From contig CM026426.1 of the NCBI GenBank assembly GCA_014871385.1, positions 75,972,866 through 76,036,865 of the forward strand: a stretch of 64,000 bases of DNA, given 5' to 3'. The notes below the pieces were generated by a model. That model worked only from the letters and a program-made list of their open reading frames with translations, was not told where the DNA came from and made no database searches. Positions 36,030 to 47,820 of this stretch are shown piece by piece (the first letter of the stretch is position 1; every line of letters begins with the position of its first letter). Position numbers and translations under genes: made by a program. This DNA is from Ceratodon purpureus. Lineage: Eukaryota > Streptophyta > Bryopsida > Pseudoditrichales > Ditrichaceae.

Positions 36030-36506
36030 ATGGCATTGTCACGGCGCTCCGAGCTCCGTCGTGTAGAACTCATTCGAAGATTTAAGCGCCAGATTGCCAA
36101 AGCCTCTTTGTACCTAGCTTCAGTAGATATTTCAACACAAGGGTCAAGTCTAAATCTTGCACGAGAATATGCCTACGATTGTGAGGACGTAATGGTTGAC
36201 CAAGAGGTCCGAAGACTTGAGTCTATTCTTGTGCAGTACGAGCGCGCCGAGCTTCGAATGGCGATGGCAAATCTGCCGAAGACAGTAGACATCTCCAATG
36301 GCCCCGAAGAGTATATGAGTATGATGGAGGAGGTCTTTGAGATTCTAATTTTGCCTGGTTGTGTGCCCCCACGAGATATATTTGAGGGTCTTACTGGGCT
36401 CAGGCTCATCCCTGATGAGGAAGTATGTAATTGTCGCGAATCAAAGGCCATCCAGAAGGAGTATTTTGACATTAGTCTCGGTGCTTGGGTAGTGCAGTTG
36501 TTTTAA
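36030..36506 (+). CDS. Unrecognised 158-aa protein next to the G-rich array
   Basis: An intact ORF; the ATG at 36030 lies at the right edge of the G-rich array. It starts MALSRRSELRRVELIRRFKR (basic), has a heptad-like central part (VRRLESILVQYERAELRMAM), then EEYMSMMEEVFEILILPG and VCNCRESKAIQKEYFD, and ends ISLGAWVVQLF. The composition is protein-like and the frame is uninterrupted. No family recognised. The frame is open further upstream through the repeat, so the start could be spliced or later. The array may act as its upstream region. Confidence 0.4.
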   Translation: MALSRRSELRRVELIRRFKRQIAKASLYLASVDISTQGSSLNLAREYAYDCEDVMVDQEVRRLESILVQYERAELRMAMANLPKTVDISNGPEEYMSMMEEVFEILILPGCVPPRDIFEGLTGLRLIPDEEVCNCRESKAIQKEYFDISLGAWVVQLF

Positions 36507-38086
36507 TGCATTGGGTATTTTCAGCAGTTGTATTAGCAGAATGTGTTCAGCACATTGGAGGCGATGTACTCTAAGTCCTATGTTGTTAGACTATGTACAT
36601 AGAGTTCGGAATGAAGTACAAGAAAATATGCGTACAATGGAATGTCTACTATTTATATGATATCCATTCTCTGAGTTAACAGATACTTGCATATGAGTTA
36701 TACGGGTATATTTTGCACTACGGTGCACCCTCTTTCTTGAAGTAATTAAAAAATTCCTTGCATCGAAGAAAATAAGAGTAAATGACCGATTAATGCAAAC
36801 ATAAAGCATCTAATACCAAGGCTTGAAACATGAAACATGACTTGAAACATTATAACATGAAACATATATTATAGGCATCAAAGAATGAACTATATAAATG
36901 GTAAAAACATGAAAGTACATTAAAATGATGAAAGATAAATTCATTTGACGATTAAGCAATTAAGAGAATGAATGTAAGAAAGAATGATAAAGGTGAGTCA
37001 GATAAATAAGATATCCAAAAAGGACTGATAAAAACAGAAGGAGAATGCACGAATGCAGGCATTATAGAACGGAAGAAAAATGCATAATAGAAGGATGGCA
37101 AGGGTGAATCGGAAATATAAAGCATCATTGATTGAATGATTAGAAGGTTCGATTAATGAATTCAAAAGATTTGAAATTTATAATTAAATGGATTTTGTTG
37201 ATGAATGGCAAGCTTTGATAATAAAAGAAGTAAATATATAAAAATGAAACGGATAAAAGAATGAGAGATTGATCGGATGAGCAGCAAAATAATGTAATAT
37301 CAAGTGCAAAAAGAAACCATGTGCCCAACCGCGCCGGAAAAACCATGTGCCAAACCAAGCACTAGAATGGGCAAGCAACGAAGCGGGAGATCGACCCCGG
37401 CGGTTCTTCAAGCAAGCCGAAAGCAACTGACGGATCCAACACAGGATTTTTGAGCTCCGAGAAAACCACGGGGGTCGGTGGTAGGTGTGGCCCGGAAATA
37501 GGATATTGACTTGCGGTTATGGGCGTTTTCAAATGAACTGCATGCGAGTATACATAATGGACTCCCAGATCCAAATTGGATGTATAAGAAATGTGCGCAT
37601 AGTTTTATTAGAATTTAATAGAAAAATAAATCAGAGAAAAGTTTACAAAACATTTAATGTTTATAATTTTTCAAATATAAATTGTGATATTAACACCAGC
37701 TCGGTTAAATGAATTTTTAAATATTGTTACAATTGATTGAAAATGCAAGAGAGAGATAACTTACTATTGAAGATAGTAGAAACAAATTATCAGAAAATTA
37801 AGAGATAGTGACTAAAAAATAAATAACAACATAACATATTAGCATATGAACAAATAAGATTGAGTCAGCTATTTCATTACTAGCATCAATTTGGAATGGA
37901 TAAAGACGGTTTAATGAAGAAGTATCTAATCATTGCAATGTGGGACTGAGTTCATTCAAATCAGTAACTATTAAGCAAATTAAGTAAATAGGCCATATTG
38001 TTGAAATTAATATCTGTATAATTGAAAATCCGCAATACATAAGGAATAACTGGAAATCCAGAATTCTTTAACATATAAAACTACGA
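36507..38086. other. AT-rich spacer with GC module site 3
   Basis: No gene recognised. Short GAAACAT-type repeats lie at about 36825-36870. The module with ACCCCGGCGGTT, GGATCCAACACAGGATT and GGGGGTCGG is at about 37394-37478; its central box is more diverged than at the other two sites. Confidence 0.5.
37394..37478. repeat. CCCCGGCGG module, site 3
   Basis: ACCCCGGCGGTTC followed by GACGGATCCAACACAGGATTT and CACGGGGGTCGG. The order and spacing match those of sites 1 and 2, but only the left box is strictly conserved. Confidence 0.4.
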
Positions 38087-40220
38087 TCACTCCGGATCAA
38101 CAAGAATGCTATGAGAAACAACTTCGGCTTCAATATCCACAAAGTTTAGGACTCGACCATCGTATTTTCTACGCGTAAATTTCTTCAATGTGGGAGACTC
38201 CACAGTAGCTTGAAATTGAGCCCCTAGCTCGGCATACTCTGGAAGCCTTAGCATATCAGGTGATAGTGCAATCTTCTTGATGCACTCGTTAATTATCCCC
38301 CCAGAACGCGGACTTAGCAGTCTGCAACCACAACCGTATCAAAAAACAGATCCATATTGCACATAACACCATGTCTATTCAGAATGTCTCATTTGAAAAA
38401 TGTTCATTGGAATACTCACTTACTCATCGTCGCTATCCTGGGTCATCATGGCGATGAATTTATTCAGCGGCTTAGGAGTGGCCATCACGTCTTTCTCGAT
38501 CATTGGCTTCATCGGTACATGAGATGTATCCGCCTTTGGTAGAGGCAGTGGCGGCAGGGCCATCTTCTTAAGGACCTCTGTATATAGCTCATGATCATCC
38601 TCAAGCACGACTATGTTACGTCCTGACTGCCGGCAAGCTTTGATAGACGCACCTGATACAATTGAGTGTCTCTTTGTTACATTATAATTGTTACAAATTT
38701 CGTAATGATGGCCCTGTTCAAAGTTACCATGCATGTGCAAAAACGATGAGACTTACCCGTTCCTGCGCCAATATCGATAACGACGTCACCGGGATCGGTG
38801 GTGGCTCTGATTAAACTCTCGATGAACAGCACGTCCTTCTCCCTAGCTCCTCGCCATGGCACCTCCTTGCGCATCGTCTGTTGCTCCAGCGTTACCTAGT
38901 TGAGGATGACATCACGGTCAACGATGTCGATGCTCTTTTTCTTGTAATCCTCGGATGTCGGTCTGAAGTCAAAGATGTTATTCGAGGATAATGTGAGAAG
39001 TTGCACCTTAAAGAAGCATGTTGTCATGCTGCTTATCTTTGCGGAGCCAAGAAGCAATCTATTGATGCCTGTCCATGACCTCTCAGACTTCATTCCAACC
39101 ACTTGATGAAAATCACGAATCTCGTCCTCAATTTCGCCATTGTCATCGGGATGGATAATGATCACACACCCCTGGTCTTGCAGAACGAGTTTAACAAAGC
39201 CAAAGACGCTCCATTCGGCTCAACTGTCGCGGGGTCCGACTTCTTCCCTCTACTCCTCTTCTTCACTGGTTCCTGGTGGGACTCCTTCGATGCCGACTTC
39301 GCCCCCCTCTTCCGTTTCTTCGTGTTCGCGTCCCCGGCACCAGTGGATGTCGAAACGACCTGTGTATCCTGATCTGGCTCAGCATCCCGAGCAGGAAGTG
39401 CTTCGTCTGAAATATCATGGGTGTCGTCATCCCCATCTCTCCTCTTGGTAAACATCTCCCTTATAGCCTTCTCCTCAGCAGTTACAAATGACTTTGGGCA
39501 CTCGATATACCAGCAGCACTCAATCAGATGGTTCAAATTGAACATCTTCCGCTGGTTGGTTGTGAAGATGAACTCCGAATTCGATGTCTCCGTCCAGCTG
39601 AACCACGGAGGTGGTATACTCTTTACTACACCAGCTGGGATGAGCTCCCGCTTAAAGTACCGATACAGACATTGCTTCCAAGCCATATCAGTCCCTGGTT
39701 GGGAATTGAACGGTTGCGACTTCGAATACACATTAGCTCCAGTGAAGAACGACAAGTATGCCTTCTCCCATAGAGGCACACGCCACTTCTCGATGTACTC
39801 GGCCATAGGAGTGCGCTTCGAGTTAATGTCTTCTTCTCCATCGGAACTGGTTGCCAACCAGTTGAGGCACTCTTTCTCTACTTCGTCTTCCAACTGATAC
39901 AAAACCATCAACTTAAGAGTGAGACAAAAATAACTAAAAAGGACGCCATCGGCTATAACCTCGAAACAGTGTAACAACCCAGAGTTCTAGAGATAATGAA
40001 ATACACTTACATTTGCCCAAAATGCAGCTTTTGTATCCAAGGGTTGAGCACTTCAATTGAGCAAGGTGATGGTGGAAACTTCAATGTTTTCCTTGAACTC
40101 GCCGACCCATTCCACCACCTCAGCCATTTCGCTTTCGTTTTGGCCGTCACCTCAGCTGTTGCAATTGCCTGGAGCTTATCGATGGTCATCTCAACCTTGG
40201 TTTGGTGCCGATCATAATGT
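38087..40220 (-). pseudogene. ParB-like/DNA methyltransferase family gene, copy 2 (methylase part)
   Basis: Exons: about 40220-40011, 39893-38757, 38652-38424 and 38321-38087. The first ends DTKAAFWAN before GTAAGT; the second includes LIECCWYIECPKSFVTAEE, a Lys/Arg-rich linker (KKRKRG, KKRSRGKK), then GCVIIIHPDD and TTDPGDVVIDIGAGTG; the third completes the AdoMet site (GASIKACRQSGRNIVVLEDD) and ends MTQDSDDE; the fourth gives LLSPRSGGIINECIKKIALS and a 77-residue tail to TGA. All three junctions keep phase. Motif I (DIGAGTG) is well preserved; no DPPY motif IV is visible. Lesions: TGA 40053-40055, a frame change near 39170 and TAG 38896-38898. The ParB-like half was not found upstream, where satellite-related repeats begin. 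Confidence 0.65.
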
Positions 40221-41270
40221 CTTTTGATATGAAAATCAACAGCATCTCAAGTAATCAGAGTAGTGAAGATTAGAATCAGAGAGACATCATTGCATCGAAT
40301 ACCATATTTCCTCATAAAAGTGCATTAACTATCTATGTAAAATCATCATTTTCTTCCATAAAAAGTGTGTTAGAAAACCGCTAAAGGATCCAACAGTAGA
40401 TCTGTCATACGAATGCAACACAGTACCATGTAAAGATTACGGTATAGATTTTATCTATCGGATATGACGGATGATTTCTCAATGCCAAGTTTTCGAGGTA
40501 CCTTGGGGTAATCGACACATAAAAATGATCTCTCGGATTTCAGAGAATATTTCTTGTGTCTTATAGACCACAATACCTAGGTAGGAGAACACAAAATAAT
40601 TCTCTGTCGGATTTTAGAGATGATTTTAGATCTCCAACATGACAAGGTACCTTGCGGAAATCAACACATCAAAATCGTCTGTCGGATTTCTGAGATTATT
40701 TCATGTGTCTAAGTTTCCAAGGTATCTAGGTAGATTGACACAAATAAACCATCTGCCATAGATTTTAGATTGTTTACGATATCTAATTTCCCGAGGTACC
40801 TTGAGGAATTGGTCACATTGAAATCAACTGTCTAATTTCAGAGATTATTTCTACTGTCCTACTTTCCACAGTACCAAGGTAATTTGACACAATCAAAACC
40901 ATCTCTCGGATTTCAGAGCTAATCTAAATTCTCCAACTTGACAGAGTACCCTGCGGTAATCGACACATTAAAATCATCTGACGCATTTTAGAGATTATTT
41001 CTTTGAACAAAGATTCCAGAGTACCCAGGGAAATGGACACAACAAAATCATCTGTCGGATTTCTAGACTGGTTTGCTATCACCAACTTAACAAGGTACCT
41101 TGAGATGATTGACACACGAAAATCATCTGTTGGATTCCAGAGATAATTTCTTGTGACTATTTCCAAGAGTACCTAGGTAAATGGACAAAGAAAAACCATC
41201 TGTCGGATTCTAAAGATGATTTCTCGACTCAAACATTCCAGTGTACTTAGGTATTATACGCATTCTAAGG
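40221..41270 (-). repeat. Diverged satellite-related monomers in inverted orientation
   Basis: Units of about 72-76 bp carry ATCTGTCGGATTTC, then TTTCCAAGGTACCTAGG and ATTGACACA. Compared with the reverse complement of the main satellite (ATCTGTCGGATTT, TTTCCGAGGGGATGT, ATTGAGCTC) the blocks align in the same order and spacing. The array is clear from about 40440 to 41260 and looks like an old, opposite-strand branch of the same family. Confidence 0.65.
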
Positions 41271-41400
41271 CACATTTTCCTATAAATTATCCAAAAACAC
41301 ATCAAAGAGCAAATTTTTGATCCAAATCATCAAAATGTATGTAAAATCTCTGGGGTACCTTGCTACCTTGAGTGATATAAATTGGTCTATCACATTTTTC

Positions 41401-43860
41401 AGAAAATTTCCGCGAGCTTGCTGGGCACATCCCCACGGAAATTGAACCTCCGAAATTTCACATAAAAATCCGACAGATCATTTCGGCGAGCTCAATTGGC
41501 ACATCCCCTCGGAAATTGAACGTCCGAAATTTCACATAAAAATCCGACAGTTCATTTTCGCGAGCTCAATGGACACATCCCCTCGGAAATTGAACGTCCG
41601 AAATTTCACATAAAAATCCGACACATCATTTTCGCGAGCTCAATGGGCACATCCCCTCGGAAATTAAACGTCCGAAATTACACATAGAAATCCAACAGTT
41701 CATTTTCGCGAGCTCAATGGGCACATCCCCTCGGAAATTGAACGTCCGAAATTTACCATAAAAATCCGACAGTTCATTTTCGCGAGCTCAATGGGCACAT
41801 CCCCTCGGAAATTGAACGTCCGAAACTTACCATAAAAATCCGACAGTTCATTTTCGCGAGCTCAATGGGCACATCCCCTCGGAAATTGAACGTCCGACAC
41901 TTACCATAAAAATCCGACAGTTCATTTTCGCGAGCTCAATGGGCACATCCCCTCGGAAATTGAACGTCCGAAATTACACATAGAAATCCGACAGTTCATT
42001 TTCGCGAGCTCAATGGGCACATCCCCTCGGAAATTGAACGTCCGAAATTACACATAGAAATCCGACAGTCCATTTTCGCGAGCTCAATGGGCACATCCCC
42101 TCGGAAATTGAACGTCCGAAATTACACATAGAAATCCGACAGTTCATTTTCGCGAGCTCAATGGGCACATCCCCTCGGAAATTGAACGTCCGAAACTTAC
42201 CATAAAAATCCGACAGTTCATTTTCGCGAGCTCAATGGGCACATCCCCTCGGAAATTGAACGTCCGAAATTACACATAGAAATCCGACAGTTCATTTTCG
42301 CGAGCTCAATGGGCACATCCCCTCGGAAATTGAACGTCCGAAACTTACCATAAAAATCCGACAGTTCATTTTCGCGAGCTCAATGGGCACATCCCCTCGG
42401 AAATTGAACGTCCGAAATTACACATAGAAATCCGACAGTTCATTTTCGCGAGCTCAATGGACACATCCCCTCGGAAATTGAACGTCCGTAATTTCACATA
42501 AAAATCCGGCACATCATTTTCGCCAGCTCAATGGGCACATCCCCTATGAAATACAACGTCCGAAATTACACATAGAAATCCGGCAGTTCATTTTCGCGAG
42601 CTCAATGGGCACATCCCCTCGGAAATTGAACGTCCGAAATTACACATTGAAATCCGACAGTTCATTTTCGCGAGCTCAATGGGCACATCCCCTCGGAAAT
42701 TGAACGTCCGAAATTACACATAGAAATCCGACAGTTCATTTTCGCGAGCTCAATGGGCACATCCCCTCGGAAATTGAACGTCCGAAATTACACATAGAAA
42801 TCCGACAGTTCATTTTCGCGAGCTCAATGGGCACATCCCCTCGGAAATTGAACGTCCGAAATTACACATAGAAATCCGACAGTTCATTTTCGCGAGCTCA
42901 ATGGACACATCCCCTCGGAAATTGAACGTCCGAAATTTCACATAAAAATCCGACACATCATTTTCGCGAGCTCAATGGGCACATCCCCTCGGAAATTGAA
43001 CGTCCGAAATTACACATAGAAATCCGACAGTTCATTTTCGCGAGCTCAATGGGCACATCCCCTCGGAAATTGAACGTCCGAAATTACACATAGAAATCCG
43101 ACAGTTCATTTTCGCGAGCTCAATGGGCACATCCCCTCGGAAATTGAACGTCCGAAATTACACATAGAAATCCGGCAGTTCATTTTCGCGAGCTCAATGG
43201 GCACATCCCCTCGGAAATTGAACGTCCGAAATTACACATAGAAATCCGACAGTTCATTTTCGCGAGCTCAATGGGCACATCCCCTCGGAAATTGAACGTC
43301 CGAAATTACACATAGAAATCCGACAGTTCATTTTCGCGAGCTCAATGGGCACATCCCCTCGGAAATTGAACGTCCGAAATTACACATAGAAATCCGACAG
43401 TTCATTTTCGCGAGCTCAATGGACACATCCCCTCGGAAATTGAACGTCCGAAATTTCACATAAAAATCCGACACATCATTTTCGCGAGCTCAATGGGCAC
43501 ATCCCCTCGGAAATTGAACGTCCGAAATTACACATAGAAATCCGACAGTTCATTTTCGCGAGCTCAATGGGCACATCCCCTCGGAAATTGAACGTCCGAA
43601 ATTACACATAGAAATCCGACAGTTCATTTTCGCGAGCTCAATGGGCACATCCCCTCGGAAATTGAACGTCCGAAACTTACCATAAAAATCCGACAGTTCA
43701 TTTTCGCGAGCTCAATGGGCACATCCCCTCGGAAATTGAACGTCCGAAATTACACATAGAAATCCGACAGTTCATTTTCGCGAGCTCAATGGACACATCC
43801 CCTCGGAAATCGAACGTCTGAAATTTACCATAAAAATCCGACAATTCATTTTCGCGAGCT
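41401..43860 (+). repeat. Homogeneous 74-bp satellite block
   Basis: About 33 monomers with no net length change: the marker variant GGACACATCC occurs at 41571, 42459, 42903, 43421 and 43791, spacings of 888, 444, 518 and 370 bp, all exact multiples of 74. The monomer runs TTTTCGCGAGCTCAATGGGC, ACATCCCCTCGGAAATTGAA, CGTCCGAAAT, then a variable TTACACATAGAA or TTTCACATAAAA box and ATCCGACAGTTCA. Very low divergence suggests recent amplification. Confidence 0.95.
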
Positions 43861-46800
43861 CAATGGGTATATCCCCTCGGAAATTGAACGTCCGAAAATA
43901 CACATAAAAATCCGACAGATCATTTGTGCAAGCTCAATTGGCACAACCCCTCGGAAATTGAACGTTCAAAACTAACCATAGAAATCCGACAGATCATTAT
44001 CGCGAGCTCAATAAGTACATCCCCTAGGAAATTGAAAGTCCGAAAGTAACCATAAAAATCCGACAGTGCATTTTCGAGAGCTCAATGGGCACATCCCCTC
44101 GGAAATTGAACGTCCGAAATTTACCATAAAAATCCGACAAATCATTTTCGCGAGCTCAATGGGCACATCCCCTCGGAAATTGAACGTCCGAAATTACACA
44201 TAAAAATCCGACAGATCATTTGTGCGAGCTCAATTGGAACATCCCCTCGGAAATTAAACGCTCGAAATTTACCATAAAAATCCAACAGATCATTTTCGCG
44301 AGCTCAAAAAGTACATCCTCTAGGAAATTGAAAGTCCAAAATTTACCATAAAAATCCAACGGATCATTTTCGCAGGCTCAATGGGCACATCCCCTCGGAA
44401 ATTGAACGTCCGAAATTTCACATAAAAATCCAACAGTTCATTTTCGCGAGCTCAATGAGCACTTCCCCTCGGAAATTGAACGTCCGAAATTTACCATAAA
44501 AATCCGACAGTCCATTTTCGCGAGCTCAATAAGCACATCCCCTCGGAAATTGAATGTCAGAAATTTACCATAAAAATCCGACAGATCATTTTTGCGAACT
44601 CAATGGGCATTTTCCCTCGGAAATTGAACGTCCAAAATTTACCATAAAATCCGACAGATCATTTCTACGAGCTCAATCGGCACATCCCCTCGGATATTGA
44701 ACGTCCGAAATTTACCATGAAAATCCGACAATTCATTTTCGCGAGCTCAATGGGCACATCCCCTCGGAAATTGAACGTCCGAAAGTTCAGATAAAATCCG
44801 ATAGATCATTTCTGCGACTCAATTGGCACATCCCCTTAAAAATTGAACGTCCAAAACTTACCATAGAAATCCGATAGATCATTTTCAGGAGCTCAATAAG
44901 TACATCCCTTTGTAAATTGAACGTCCGAAATTTACCATAAAAATCCGACAGTTCATTTTCCCGAGCTCAATGGGCACATCCCCTCGGAAATTGAACGTCC
45001 AAAATTTCACATAAAAATCCGACAGTTCATTTTCGCGTGCTCAATGGGCACATCCCCTCGAAAATTCAACGTCCAAAATTTCACATAAAAATCCGACAGA
45101 TCATTTTCGCAAGCTCAATCGGCACATCCCCTCGGAAATTGAAAGTCCGAAATTTACCATAAAAATCTGACAGATCATTTTCGCAAGCTCAATGGGCACA
45201 TCCCCTCGGAAATTGAACGTCCGAAATTTCACATAAAAATCCGACAGATCATTTTCGCGAGCTCAATGGGCACACCCCACGGAAATTGAACGTCCGAAAT
45301 TTACCATAAAAATCTGACAGATCATTTTCGCGAGCTCAATGGGCACATCCCCTCGGAAATTAAACGTCCGAAATTTACCATAAAAATCTGACAGATCATT
45401 TTCGCGAGCTCAATGGGCACATCCCCTCGGAAATTCAACGTCTAAAACTAACCATAGAAATCCGACAAATCATTTTCGCGAGCTCAATAAGTACATCCCC
45501 TAGGAAATTGAAAGTCGGAAATTTCACATAAAAATCCGATAGTTCATTTTCGCGAGCTCAATGGGCACATCCCCTCGGAAATTGAACGTCCGAAATTTCA
45601 CATAGAATTCCGACAGATCATTTTCGCGAGCTCAATGGGCACATCCCTCGGAAATTAAACGTCCGAATTTTACAATAAAAATCCAACAGTTCATTTTCGC
45701 GAGCTCAATGGGCACATCCCCTCGGAAATTAAACGTCCGAAATTTATAGAAAAATCCGACAGATCATTTTTGCGAGCTCAATGAGCACATCCCCTTGGAA
45801 TTTGAACGTCCAAAACTAACCATAGAAATCCGACAGATCATTTTCGCCAGCTCAATAAGTACATCCCCTAGGAAATTGAAAGTCGGAAATTTACCATAAA
45901 AATCCGATAGTTCATTTTTGGGAGCTCAATGGGCACATCCCCTCGGAAATTGAACGTCCGAAATTTCACATAAAAATCCGACAGATCATTTTTGCGAGCT
46001 CAATGGGCACATCCCTTCGGGAATTGAACGTCCGAAATTTCACATAAAAATCAGAGAGATCATTTTCGCGAGCTCAATGGGCACATCCCTCGGAAATTGA
46101 ACGTCCGAAATTTACCATAAAAATCCAACAGATCATTTTCGCGAGCTCAATGGGCACTTCCCCTCGGAAATTGAACGTCCGAAATTTCACATAAAAATCC
46201 GACAGATCATTTTCGCAAGCTCAATGGGCACATCCCCTCGGAAATTGAACGTCCGAAATTTCACATAAAAATCCGACAGATCATTTTCGCGAGCTCAATG
46301 GGCACACCCCACGGAAATTGAACGTCCGAAATTTACCATAAAAATCTGACAGTTCATTTTCGCGAGCTCAATGGGCACATCCCCTCGGAAATTAAACGTC
46401 CGAAATTTACCATAAAAATCCGACAGATCATTTTCGCGAGCTCAATGGGCACATCCCTCGGAAATTGAACGTCCGAAATTTCACATAAAAATCTGACAGT
46501 TCATTTTCGCGTGCTCAATGGGCACATCCCCTCGGAAATTCAACGTCTAAAACTAACCATAGAAATCCGACAAATCATTTTCGCGAGCTCAATAAGTACA
46601 TCCCCTAGGAAATTGAAAGTCGGAAATTTCACATAAAAATCCGATAGTTCATTTTCGCGAGCTCAATGGGCACATCCCCTCGGAAATTGAACGTCCGAAA
46701 TTTCACATAGAATTCCGACAGATCATTTTCGCGAGCTCAATGGGCACATCCCTCGGAAATTAAACGTCCGAAATTTACAATAAAAATCCAACAGTTCATT

Positions 46801-47820
46801 TTCGCGAGCTCAATGGGCACATCCCCTCGGAAATTAAACGTCCAAAATTTACCATAAAAATCCAACAGATCATTTTTGCGAGCTCAATGAGCACATCCCC
46901 TTGGAATTTGAACGTCCAAAACTAACCATAGAAATCCGACAGATCATTTTCGCCAGCTCAATAAGTACATCCCCTAGGAAATTGAAAGTCGGAAATTTAC
47001 CATAAAAATCCGATAGTTCATTTTCGAAAGCTCAATGGGCACATCCCCTCGGAAATTGAACGTCCGAAATTTCACATAAAAATCCGACAGATCATTTTTG
47101 CGAGCTCAATGGGCACATCCCCTCGGGAATTGAACGTCCGAAATTTCACATAAAAATCAGAGAGATCATTTTCGCGAGCTCAATGGGCACATCCCTCGGA
47201 AATTGAACGTTTGAAATTTACCATAAAAATCCAACAGATCATTTTCGCGAGCTCAATGGGCACATCCCCTTGGAAATTGAACGTCCAAAACTTACCATAG
47301 AAATCCGACAGATCATTTTTGCGAGCTCAATGGCACATCCCCTCGGGAATTGAACCTCCGAAATTTCACATAAAAATCAGAGAGATCATTTTCGCAAGCT
47401 CAATGGGCACATCCCTCGGAAATTGAACGTCCGAAATTTACCATAAAAATCCGACAGATCATTTTCGCGAGCTCAATGGGCACTTCTCCTCGGAAATTGA
47501 ACGTCCGAAATTTCACATAAAAATCCGACAGATCATTTTTGCGAGCTCAATGGGCACATCCCCTCGGGAATTGAACGTCCGAAATTTCACATAAATATCA
47601 GAGAGATCATTTTCGCGAGCTCAATGGGCACATCCCTCGGAAATTGAACGTCCGAAATTTACCATAAAAATCCGACAGATCATTTTCGCGAGCTCAATGG
47701 GCATTTCCCCTCGGAAATTGAACGTCCGAAATTTCACATAAAAATCCGACACTTCATTTTCGCGAGCTCAATGGGCACATCCCTCGGAAATTGAACGTCC
47801 GAAATTTACCATAAAAATCC
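43861..47820 (+). repeat. Heterogeneous satellite zone with a duplication of about 1.03-1.11 kb
   Basis: The same monomer family, now mixed: units with TTTCACAT or TTTACCAT boxes, 73-bp units with CATCCCTCGG, and AATAAGTACATCCCCTAGG units. Marker CACACCCCAC recurs at 45271 and 46303 (1032 bp) and CATAGAATTCC at 45601 and 46706 (1105 bp), so a block of about 15 monomers was duplicated and later gained one monomer. Confidence 0.9.
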
